The position numbers and the translations under genes are program-made. Below, piece after piece: positions 56,045-64,000 of a stretch of DNA of 64,000 nt (position 1 is its first letter; each line of letters opens with the position of its first letter). Where the stretch lies: positions 2,804,501 through 2,868,500 of the forward strand of contig NZ_CP107031.2 of assembly GCF_027474845.2 (NCBI RefSeq), in the 5' to 3' direction. The stretch comes from Maribacter aestuarii (GTDB lineage: Bacteria > Bacteroidota > Bacteroidia > Flavobacteriales > Flavobacteriaceae). The notes below the pieces were generated by a model. The model was given only the letters and a program-made list of their open reading frames with translations, was not told the DNA's origin and did no database searches.

Positions 56045-58287
56045 TTAAATTTGAAATAAAAAGACCGACTCTAGTTTTAAAGTCGGTCGTAAGGTTTTTG
56101 AGAAAAATAAAGCTATTTCAATTTTTTTGGTCGTTATTTCTATCACACCGTCTTTAGCCTTTTTCCCGTATTTTTTTATAGCAGATTCACCTTTAAGAAT
56201 ATTGATGGATTCGATAGTTTCAGGAGCCATCTCTTTTACTTTTTTTGCATTACTTGCTTTACCATCCACCATGAAAAGCTCATTTTTTTCACCATCTGTA
56301 TCAATGAAGAAAAACCCATTACCTTCCTTACTAATAACATGAACGTCATTCTCATCATCAGAATCTGAATGAATGTAAATATGATTTTCACCCTCACCTT
56401 TGTTACTTCTAGTTACCTTTATTTTTTTCTTTTTGAACCCTCTTTATCATCGGTAATAAATATGTTGGTGTCCTCCTCTATGTTTATGTCCACATCTTCC
56501 AGGTCCTCTTCATCCACTTCTTCGCCATTTATGGTCACGATTTTCTTACCGTTAATTTTCTTAATGATAATCTCTTTTGAATCGGAATCATCATTATCGG
56601 AGACCCAGACCTTGGTAAGGGGTTTTGAGCCATGTGAAACGGTTTTACCGCTTCCAATAGATATGCTATTATTGTCAGTATTTATAGATATATAGGTTGG
56701 TTTAATAGCATTTTCATCAAGCCTAGATTCATAAGAAGTACTAAATTTTTCTGAAGATCCTTCCGCACTGGCTATTTGAAGTGACAAGGATTGTATTTCT
56801 CCCATTTCGTTACGTACGGTCTTGTATGAAAAATCTATGTTCTCTTTTGTCAAATCAGCTTTAATCTTTAGAAGCTCCGCATCTGAAGTATTTTTGTCAA
56901 TGACCAATTCAATTTGTTCACCAGCTATGGTATTGGTTTTAATTTTTGTTATAGAAGTTGTTGGCTTTTGTGCCATTTTAATCGGGATGAAACTCATGGG
57001 GTCCAAAGCTTTGCCAGACTTTAAAATCTCAAAGTGAAGATGAGTTCCGGTCGATTTTCCAGTATTTCCTACATGACCAATCATGTCACCCGACTTTACA
57101 ATGTCATTTATTTTCACCGCCCTATCTTTTAAGTGGGCGTACTTAGTGCTAAAGCCATCCTTATGCTCAAGAAGGATATAGTTCCCGTTACGCTTGTCTT
57201 CTTTACTTGCAACTACTTTACCACCGGCACTTGCAGAAACCCTTTTCCCAGCTGCGGCTACCATATCAATGCCCGTATGCATTTCTACTTCTTTCGAAAA
57301 CGGATTTTTTACGGGACCAAAACGGGCCGATACTTTTTGGAGGTCATCCTGATTTAAGGGGCTTACAAAAATTGGGGTTTCATTAATCCCTGCGGAATCT
57401 TCTTTGGGCTGGTCTGCAAACTTCACGACCTCTTTAGTATTAAAAGCAACTAAGAAGATACCTAAAAAGGGGAGTACGATTAAAATTTTGATGAGATTGA
57501 TTCTTTTGGATTGAGTCTGATTTAACATGACTATTCGTTTTTTGATGATTGAATTAAAAAATGGGTTTACTATCGTTATTTTATGATTATTGGTGGCTTG
57601 CTTCAACATAAGGTATTGGTAATGACGCTTATCTTCGGAAGTGGCGCAAGTCTCAGCATCCGCCAAAAATTCTAAGTTTTGCTTCACTATGGTTTTGTAA
57701 TTCCATACTGCGGGATTGAACCATAGCAGAACGAAAATTATCTCAGTTAAGAGAATATCCAGGGAGTGTAGCCCAATGGCATGTACCTTTTCATGAGTGA
57801 TAATGGTTTTCAGTTCGTTCGGAGAAAACTGTTTCGGATGATAAAAAATATGTCTAAAAAACGAGAATGGTGAAATCTGGTTTTTAGTATGTACATGGTA
57901 TAAATTGTCTTGGGCTATAATGGTGCTGTTCCTTTTAATGGTTTGGACGGCTCGTAATTGAAGTAGGAGCCTTATGGTAAAGTAGCAGACACCGAGAAGA
58001 TATATAGATAAGTAAAGGTTGTTCCAATCAAAGACTGTAGGGTATTGGTTGGAAGCTATGAGTACTTCAGAATTTAACGGTACCGCCGAAGTTATTGACG
58101 TTGGTGTAACAAAAACCGTCTTAGTAATGGTTACAAATGGCAGAATAAAGGAGGTTAAAAGTCCACCTATTAAATAAAGGCGGTTACTTGTAAAAAAGGT
58201 TTCCCTTTTTAGGAATACGTGGTAAGTAACCAAAAAGAGAAGAAGAATGAAGGACGATTTGATTAAATGCTCGAAAAAGGCTTCCAT
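56045..58287 (-). CDS. M56 (BlaR1-like) and M23 (LytM) metallopeptidase fusion, C-terminus frameshifted
   Basis: N-terminal membrane sensor-protease of BlaR1/MecR1 type: helices, then HEKVH (H165-H169) with LEFLAD (E206) as zinc site. A membrane helix (about 265-282) leads to a periplasmic M23 endopeptidase, zinc motifs HTGID (H337, D341) and HLHFE (H416, H418). The first frame ends at 622 residues (56419), next to an A7 run (56424-56430). In the next frame the usual end of such proteins goes on: KVTRSNKGEGENHIYIHSDS, MAPETIESINILKGESAIKK and DGVIEITTKK. One more A joins them. A second A7 (56122-56128) hides a likely stop at 56118. Cotranscribed with blaI (TAATG overlap). Confidence 0.85.
56063..56088 (-). 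terminator. Rho-independent terminator after the M23/M56 gene
   Basis: GACCGACT (56063-56070) pairs with AGTCGGTC (56081-56088), T-rich when read leftward. It would follow the expected stop of the repaired gene by about 30 bases. Confidence 0.8.
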
Positions 58288-58646
58288 TATTTTTTGTTTT
58301 CAATAAGGTTGATGATTTCTTTTAGTTCCTCGACCGAAATTTTCTCCTCCTTTGCAAAAAAGGAAACCAAATTTTTATAGGAGTTGTCAAAGTAGTCTAC
58401 CATACTGGAGTTGACGAACTTCTTTCGGTATTTTTCCTTTGTAACTAATGGATAGTATCGGTGTGTTTTCCCAAAGGCTTCATGGCCCACATAGTCTTTT
58501 TCCTCTAAATTTCTAACTATGGTTGACAGGGTATTGTAATGAGGCTTGTCGCCCTTTATTTCGTTCATGATCTCTTTTACAAAAGCCTTCTCTAGCTTCC
58601 AAAGAATTTTCATGATTTCCTCCTCTTTGTTGGTCAAGTTTTGCAT
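58287..58646 (-). CDS. blaI: BlaI/MecI/CopY family transcriptional repressor
   Basis: 119 residues from ATG 58646 (MQNLTNKEEEIMKILWKLEK); a longer frame upstream crosses the operator. Winged helix: FVKEIMNEIKGDKPHYNTLSTIVRNLEEKDYVGHEAFGKTHRYYPLVTKE, with a dimerising C-terminal helix. Family members repress peptidase or beta-lactamase genes until cleaved by the membrane protease encoded beside them; here the M56 gene starts inside the blaI stop (TAATG). Its own promoter is covered by three palindromes, so it is very likely autoregulated. Confidence 0.93.
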   Translation of the reverse strand: MQNLTNKEEEIMKILWKLEKAFVKEIMNEIKGDKPHYNTLSTIVRNLEEKDYVGHEAFGKTHRYYPLVTKEKYRKKFVNSSMVDYFDNSYKNLVSFFAKEEKISVEELKEIINLIENKK

Positions 58647-58663
58647 CTTACTACAATTTATTC

Positions 58664-58694
58664 CAAACCTATAACTATTTTTATAGTTATACAA
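58664..58694 (-). promoter_or_regulatory. Promoter of the blaI-M56 operon
   Basis: Leftward TTG (CAA at 58692-58694), 20-base spacer, TAGGTTTG (CAAACCTA at 58664-58671). The -7 box ends 17 bases before the blaI ATG. Confidence 0.75.
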
Positions 58695-58728
58695 CTAAAT
58701 TTACAGTTATTTAACTATTTATATAGTT
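58673..58728. promoter_or_regulatory. Three phased BlaI operators
   Basis: Palindromes AACTATTTTTATAGTT (58673-58688), AACTAAATTTACAGTT (58693-58708) and AACTATTTATATAGTT (58713-58728), starting exactly 20 bases apart. Site 1 fills the blaI promoter spacer and site 2 covers its TTG box. The outer two are perfect inverted repeats. Confidence 0.8.
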
Positions 58729-58755
58729 TGATAGTAGTGTTAGTGCGTAGCTAGG

Positions 58756-58788
58756 TTGAGGGTATCTAGTTTTGTTCTGTTATATTTG
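58756..58788 (+). promoter_or_regulatory. Promoter of the antiporter gene
   Basis: TTG at 58756-58758, 22-base spacer, TATATTTG at 58781-58788, 13 bases before the ATG. It lies outside the palindrome array. Confidence 0.65.
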
Positions 58789-58801
58789 TTAAAACACCAC
58801 A

Positions 58802-59740
58802 ATGCTAAATGCATTCTTTATTTTAGGCGGACTTGCTTTACTCATAGCAGGGGGGAATTGGCTTTTGAAATCGGCCGTAGACCTGTCTTTGAAGTTAAAT
58901 GTTCCCAAAATAGTTATTGGGATGACCGTGGTTTCGTTCGCTACTTCCGCCCCAGAACTTATCGTCAGTATTAATGCGGCCCTGGATGGGTTTCCAGATT
59001 TGGCACTGGGTAATGTGATAGGTTCCAACATCGCTAATCTAGGTCTGGTTTTGGCGATAACCGTACTTCTATCCAGTATCGACGTTAAGCGTAGCTTTTA
59101 CACCACGGACTGGCCCGTAATGATGTTAGCCTCTTTGCTATTTTTCTTCTTTATTTTTTTTGATGGGGTCCTGCAGCAATATGAAGGGATAATTATGGTA
59201 GTATGCCTGTTTTTATTTTTAGTGTATTTGTTGCGTTTTCAAAAACCTGCTGTCTTGGAAGAGGATGGGGTAATCGAGGTCTCGCTACCCATGTATAAGA
59301 CCGTTTTATTTCTTGGGCTAGGTGGTGTTGCCTTATGGGGCGGGTCCGAGTTGTTGATAAATGGAGCGGTAGGTCTGGCAACCGCTTTTGGAGTAAGTGA
59401 GCGTGTAATTGCGGTCACCGTTGTTTCCGTGGGAACCAGTATTCCGGAGTTGGCGGCATCGGTTATTGCAATTCTTAAAAAAGAAAAGGCAATTTCTTTG
59501 GGTAACTTAATAGGCTCTAATATATTCAATCTTCTTGCCGTATTAGGTATCACTTCAATCATAACACCCATAAATGTTATTGATCAAGGCTTGTTGACCA
59601 ATGATATTCTCTGGATGTTGGCGATATCGTTTCTTATCCTTCCGCTAGTTTTTTTTCCCAAGGGTCTCCGTTTAGGTTGGCGAGATGGCATAATTCTTGT
59701 GGGAATTTACTTAGCTTTTGTGTACACTACCATTGGCTGA
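58802..59740 (+). CDS. Calcium/sodium antiporter (CaCA family, YrbG-like)
   Basis: 312 residues, ten membrane segments in two inverted halves. Each half bears the ion-binding alpha repeat: TVVSFATSAPELIVSINAALDGFPDLALGNVIGSNIANLGLV and TVVSVGTSIPELAASVIAILKKEKAISLGNLIGSNIFNLLAVLG. Exports calcium in exchange for sodium or protons. It is the first of four rightward genes with small gaps; the next begins 13 bases after its stop. Confidence 0.93.
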   Translation: MLNAFFILGGLALLIAGGNWLLKSAVDLSLKLNVPKIVIGMTVVSFATSAPELIVSINAALDGFPDLALGNVIGSNIANLGLVLAITVLLSSIDVKRSFYTTDWPVMMLASLLFFFFIFFDGVLQQYEGIIMVVCLFLFLVYLLRFQKPAVLEEDGVIEVSLPMYKTVLFLGLGGVALWGGSELLINGAVGLATAFGVSERVIAVTVVSVGTSIPELAASVIAILKKEKAISLGNLIGSNIFNLLAVLGITSIITPINVIDQGLLTNDILWMLAISFLILPLVFFPKGLRLGWRDGIILVGIYLAFVYTTIG

Positions 59741-59753
59741 CCAAACCTTGGAT

Positions 59754-61358
59754 ATGCGCATATTTACCATTAAGATTGTCTTCTTCTTTCTTTTGTTTGG
59801 GATGGGTTGTGCGGTATCAGCTCAAGATTCAGAATTTTTAAGAGGTAAAATACTGGACCAGACCACAGGTGAACCTGTTGTATTTGCCACAGTACGGATA
59901 AAAGATAAAGCCAAAGGAGTTGTAACCAATACGGACGGTAGTTTTAGACTACCGCTGTACTTCAGAGCGGCGGGTGAATCCATAGAAATATCCTCTATGG
60001 GTTACGAGAAAACAGAATATGAATTATTACAATTATCACCAAAGGATATTAATATCATTCGTTTGACGCCCGGAGTGATTTCATTAAACGAAGCCATTGT
60101 AAGAGGAGAGAAAGCAAGGAAATTGTCTGCTCGCCAAATTGTACGTAAGGCCATTGAGAACATTCCCAATAATTACCCCACAAAAAGTTTTACCAGTAAG
60201 GGATATTACAGAGATTACCAAAAAGATAGTTTGGGCTATGTAAACCTAAATGAAGCCTTACTGCAAGTCTTTGATTCGGGATTTTATGAGATAGATACGG
60301 CCACAACGAAGACGCGGATTTATGACTATGTACAGAATAAAAATTTCCGAAGAGATAGCTTGGCCGATGATTCTTATAATTATAAAAACAGGCGTAAAGT
60401 TATAGATAATGCATACTTAAGGCCTTATGGGGGAAATGAGTTTCAAATCCTACGTGTGCATGACGCCATTCGTAATTACAAAATGAACAGCTATGATTTT
60501 ATTAATAATATGAATGATGGGGATATTCTAAAAAATCATTCATTTAAAAAGCTTTCAGATACTTATTTCGAAGATGAACAACTGTATACAATTCGACTTA
60601 AAAAGGTTTATCCAGATTATGAAGCACTTGGTTTTTTATACATCTCCAAGAATGATTTTGCAATTCATAAACTAGAGTATGCTATTTATGATGATAGGAA
60701 GCGAAATTCAAATTTAGAACTAAGGGAAAAAGGAATTAAAGGCAGTTTAATTTTTGAGGTCATTACGGAATATAAACGAGGTGTAGATTATAAAATGTTC
60801 CTTAATTATATATCCTTTCATAATACTTTTCGAATTAATATTCCCCCAAAATTCGTTATTCGGGATTTATTTGTATCCGCTCCCAAAGGATTTTTTGTAA
60901 TTAACTTCAATAACAAAATTGCCTTAGATAATAACATTGAGAATAATAATTGGTACGATTTTAAATTCAGGAATAAAAAAATCGATTTCAAAAAAATGTA
61001 CGTTCTAAATGATTCCTCAATTGTACTAATTCCTGCCATGAATCAAAAATTTTTGACTAATATGTTTGGAGAATTGGAAACCATAAGCAACAAAAGATTG
61101 GATTTAAATACAGTACTGGAATTCGAGGTCTCCGGTATCCGAGATGTGGACGGTAATCTATTAAACCAATGGACATATAAGGATTACAATCAATTCCGGG
61201 AGTATTTTGTGCAGGAAACGAAGCCTAATTTTAATGCTCCGGAGGAAAATTTAGTAATGGACAAGCGAAAGCCCATCTTTGAGGACCAACCTGTTCACAA
61301 ACCAGATGATTTTAAGGAGTACTGGATGAACACGCCACTGAAAACAACAAACAATTAG
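59754..61358 (+). CDS. Carboxypeptidase-like regulatory domain protein, paralogue 1 of 3
   Basis: 534 residues from ATG 59754. Signal peptide MRIFTIKIVFFFLLFGMGCA. Residues about 25-105 are a CarboxypepD_reg-like domain (GKILDQTTGEPVVFATVRIKD, TNTDGSFRLPLYF, ISSMGYEKTEYEL). Then IVRKAIENIPNNYPTKSFTSKGYYRDYQ and a long beta-rich region (FEVITEYKRG...MFLNYISFHNTFRINIPPKFVI) as in flavobacterial proteins with this domain outside TonB receptors. Probably periplasmic or outer-membrane; function unknown. Confidence 0.85.
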   Translation: MRIFTIKIVFFFLLFGMGCAVSAQDSEFLRGKILDQTTGEPVVFATVRIKDKAKGVVTNTDGSFRLPLYFRAAGESIEISSMGYEKTEYELLQLSPKDINIIRLTPGVISLNEAIVRGEKARKLSARQIVRKAIENIPNNYPTKSFTSKGYYRDYQKDSLGYVNLNEALLQVFDSGFYEIDTATTKTRIYDYVQNKNFRRDSLADDSYNYKNRRKVIDNAYLRPYGGNEFQILRVHDAIRNYKMNSYDFINNMNDGDILKNHSFKKLSDTYFEDEQLYTIRLKKVYPDYEALGFLYISKNDFAIHKLEYAIYDDRKRNSNLELREKGIKGSLIFEVITEYKRGVDYKMFLNYISFHNTFRINIPPKFVIRDLFVSAPKGFFVINFNNKIALDNNIENNNWYDFKFRNKKIDFKKMYVLNDSSIVLIPAMNQKFLTNMFGELETISNKRLDLNTVLEFEVSGIRDVDGNLLNQWTYKDYNQFREYFVQETKPNFNAPEENLVMDKRKPIFEDQPVHKPDDFKEYWMNTPLKTTNN

Positions 61359-61361
61359 AAT

Positions 61362-62948
61362 ATGCTTTTAAGGCCAAATATATGGATATGCTTTCTGCTC
61401 CTTTGCAGCAAAACAATAATTGGCCAGGACAATAATTTTTTACGCGGTAGGGTTTTAGACCGCACCACAGGGGAACCAGTGATTTTCGCCACAGTGCGGA
61501 TAAAAGATAAAGCAAGAGGCGTCATTACCAATATGGACGGTAGTTTCCGGTTACCAATGACTTACCGAGGGGCTGGGGAATCCATAGAAATATCTTCAAT
61601 GGGTTATGAGAAAAAGGAGTATGAATTATTAAAATTATCCCCAAGGGATATTAATATTATTCGTTTGAGCCCAGGTGTTCTTTCGCTTACCGAAGCTGTG
61701 GTAAAAGGCAAGAAGCCCAGAAAATTATCTGCAGTACAGATTGTGCGCAGAGCAATTAAGGCTATTCCTAAAAATTATCCCACGCGCGAGTTTGCCGCTA
61801 TTGGATATTATCGGGATTATCAAATAAGAAAAGATAATTATGTTAATCTAAACGAAGCCATTTTTGAAGTGGTGGACAAAGGTTTTTTAGCGAACGACCA
61901 TTTAAGCTCTAAAATCCGAATCTATGACTATTTAAACAATAAAGATTTCAAACAAGATTTCGAGGGTAAATTTAAGTATGACTATAAGTATTATAAAAAA
62001 TTTATAGACAAAGCCTATTTATATAATTATGGTGGTAATGAGTTCACTATTTTACGCATTCATGATGCTATTAGAAATCATAATATCAACTCCTTTGATT
62101 TCATAAATGTATTGGAGAAAGATTTTATAGATAATCATTTTTTTAACAAGAAAGATGATATCTGGCTAGGCGACGAAGTTTTGTACACTATCAACTTTAG
62201 TCAGTCTCTTCAAAAATATGTTGCATATGGCAAGATTTATATATCCAAAAGGGACTATGCGATACATAAAATGGAGTATGAAGTTTTTGATAGATACCGC
62301 AAAATGGAAGAGGGAAAATTGAACGAACAAGGCGATAATTATGAAACTATTTTTGAAGTCACTACCGAGTACGCGCGGAAATATGGCAAAATGTACCCTA
62401 ATTATATTTCCTTTTTCAATACGTTCGAAGTAGGTAAGCCTCCTGAGTTTATCGTTGAAGATGTTCTTTTAGATGGTCCTAAACGTTGCTTCGTGGTAGA
62501 GTTCAATGACTTTGTGGATATTAAAACAGCAGCAAGTAAAGGCAACTATAACATCCGTTTAAATGGAAATAGATTAAAAATCGAAAAAGTGAAGGTTTTT
62601 GATATTGAGGTGGAAGTTTATCCGGATTTGAGTGATAAAGAGTTTACCAATTTAGTGTTGCAAATGGAAACGAAACAACGAAAAAGAATTGATTTTTCGA
62701 ATATTTTTTCCGTGGAGGTGACCCATGTAGAGAATAAAAAAGGCACCAAAGTAAACGAGATGCAATACGACACCTATAGGCAGTTTCGCGAATTCTTTGT
62801 CCAAGAAATAAAACCAAATGGTAGTGTTCTAAAGGACACCTTGTTCATGAAAAAGGATGTTCCTATTTTTAAGGAGCAGCCTATAACAAAACCTGATAAT
62901 GTTAAGGGGTATTGGATGAATACGCCACTTAAATCCATTAATAAATAA
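61362..62948 (+). CDS. Carboxypeptidase-like regulatory domain protein, paralogue 2 of 3
   Basis: 528 residues, the same plan as paralogue 1: signal peptide (MLLRPNIWICFLLLCSKTIIG), regulatory domain GRVLDRTTGEPVIFATVRIK with ISSMGYEKKEYEL, IVRRAIKAIPKNYPTREFAAIGYYRDYQ, and the conserved end FKEQPITKPDNVKGYWMNTP. It starts 3 bases after the previous stop, so the two are co-transcribed. The bases are alike over long stretches, pointing to tandem duplication. Confidence 0.85.
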   Translation: MLLRPNIWICFLLLCSKTIIGQDNNFLRGRVLDRTTGEPVIFATVRIKDKARGVITNMDGSFRLPMTYRGAGESIEISSMGYEKKEYELLKLSPRDINIIRLSPGVLSLTEAVVKGKKPRKLSAVQIVRRAIKAIPKNYPTREFAAIGYYRDYQIRKDNYVNLNEAIFEVVDKGFLANDHLSSKIRIYDYLNNKDFKQDFEGKFKYDYKYYKKFIDKAYLYNYGGNEFTILRIHDAIRNHNINSFDFINVLEKDFIDNHFFNKKDDIWLGDEVLYTINFSQSLQKYVAYGKIYISKRDYAIHKMEYEVFDRYRKMEEGKLNEQGDNYETIFEVTTEYARKYGKMYPNYISFFNTFEVGKPPEFIVEDVLLDGPKRCFVVEFNDFVDIKTAASKGNYNIRLNGNRLKIEKVKVFDIEVEVYPDLSDKEFTNLVLQMETKQRKRIDFSNIFSVEVTHVENKKGTKVNEMQYDTYRQFREFFVQEIKPNGSVLKDTLFMKKDVPIFKEQPITKPDNVKGYWMNTPLKSINK

Positions 62949-62951
62949 ACT

Positions 62952-64000
62952 ATGATGCTAAGAACCAATATTTGGATAGTTTTTATCTTTTGCGCTGCAT
63001 GGCTCAGTGCTCAGCAGGATGAATTTTTTTTAGGTAAAATTGAGGATAGCTCCACTGGTGAACCGGTAGTTTTTGCCAACATTAGGATCAAGGACAGGGC
63101 TTTGGGCATCATCACCAACGTAGACGGTAGTTTCAGGATTCCGTTGAGGTACAAAGAATACGGGGATATCATTGAGATATCGTCCATGGGTTACGAAACC
63201 AAGGAAATACCTATTACGGGCTTTTCGCAAGAGGGACTTAATATAATTACATTGAATCCGTCCGCCATAAGTCTGCAGGAGGCGGTGGTTAAGGCGAAGG
63301 ATAAAAGGGGAAGAAGACTAAGCGCCGAGCAAATAGTGCAACGGGCGATCGACGCCATTCCCAGTAACTACCCTAAGACTTCATTTTCAACAATAGGTTA
63401 CTATCGGGATTACCAGTTCAATGAAGGCGAGTACATCAATCTCAATGAAGGAATAATGGAAGTTTATGACCAAGGATTTGACCAATCGGATGACCCCACT
63501 TCTGAGATTCAAGTGTTTAATTTTGAATTGAACAAGGATTTCAAACAGGACACCATGGCGCGAATGTCCTACGATTATGATAATTATAAGAAAATAATTA
63601 GAAAGGCCTATCTAGGTGCTCACGGAGGCAATGAGTTTCGAATATTAAGAATACACGATGCTATTCGAAACTATAATGCATTCTCCTACGATTATATCGG
63701 AACTTTAAAATATGATTTTATTGAAAATCATACCTTTCTTAGAAGTAAAGATTCCGATGCTGATAATGAGGCACTTTATGGAATCAAGTTTTGGAGACGA
63801 TACCCCAATTATAGGGCGCACGGTGAAATATTTATAGCAAAGTCGGATTATGCTATCCATAGATTGGAGTACACGATGTACAATAACAGGAGGACGAACA
63901 AGGAAAAGAAAAAAACAAACACGGACATAAACAAAAAGTAATCTTTGATATTATGACCGAATACCAGAGGATTGACGACAAAATGTATTTGAATTACATC
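62952..64000 (+). CDS. Carboxypeptidase-like regulatory domain protein, paralogue 3 of 3 (3' end outside window, frameshifted)
   Basis: Third copy of the same family, beginning 3 bases after paralogue 2. Signal peptide MMLRTNIWIVFIFCAAWLSA, regulatory domain GKIEDSSTGEPVVFANIRIK and IVQRAIDAIPSNYPKTSFSTIGYYRDYQ. The frame stops at 63941 (329 residues) after an A7 run at 63909-63915. One more A joins it to KVIFDIMTEYQRIDDKMYLN in the next frame, exactly where the paralogues read FEVITEY and FEVTTEY. The window ends inside the gene. Confidence 0.82.

Overview
The window looks like chromosomal DNA of a marine flavobacterium (Bacteroidota, Flavobacteriaceae; something like Maribacter, Zobellia or Arenibacter, although the genus cannot be fixed by reading alone). 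The reasons are AT-rich DNA, a fused SecDF, two proteins with type IX secretion (T9SS type B) C-terminal domains, families typical of the group (DUF2911, DUF1599, DUF4293, DUF3667, DoxX/BT_3928), an M23/M56-BlaI pair, and several promoters of the Bacteroidota form TTG-N19-22-TAnnTTTG with few clear Shine-Dalgarno sites.

Layout. 1-11 kb: end of a sensor kinase with its receiver protein, a NYN-LOTUS protein, a DUF885 peptidase-like lipoprotein, asnB, CsbD, gyrB and small envelope proteins. 11-21 kb: mdh, secDF, then a leftward cluster of tandem ABC ATPase, acetyltransferase, DUF192, lgt, yidD, cysS and folE. 21-29 kb: two T9SS cargo proteins, a FadL-type porin, a Gly/Trp- then Ser/Arg-rich lipoprotein and proS. 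29-43 kb: two tRNA-Glu genes with rpsT, rho, truA, an ABC exporter, DUF3667, dacA, folP, DUF1599, DoxX, tpiA, prmA and clpS. 43-46 kb: a decayed insertion bounded by two copies of the clpS 3' end, holding a regulator relic, an intact sugar transporter and a phosphorylase-like relic. 46-54 kb: a YeeE/YedE pair and a hexuronate operon (mannonate oxidoreductase-like SDR, uxuA, uxaC, TRAP transporter). 54-64 kb: tRNA-Arg, apt, a 46-residue protein, an M23/M56 sensor-peptidase with BlaI and a three-site operator array, a Na/Ca antiporter and three tandem paralogues with a carboxypeptidase-like regulatory domain.

How the genes work together. The hexuronate genes form one unit: TRAP uptake, UxaC isomerisation, SDR reduction to mannonate, UxuA dehydration to 2-keto-3-deoxygluconate. 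BlaI and the M56 protein form a repressor and sensor-protease pair; the operators lie between and over the blaI promoter elements. Lgt supports the many lipoproteins, SecDF and YidD membrane insertion.

Main caution. Five genes (gyrB, the DUF3667 gene, uxuA, the M23/M56 gene and the last gene) are each broken by one missing base in or beside a homopolymer: A7 where A8 restores the frame, or C5 where C6 does. A second A7 in the M23/M56 gene fits the same rule. Under-called homopolymers are the simplest explanation, but raw reads or RNA are needed to decide. No CRISPR array, transposase or integrase was seen.
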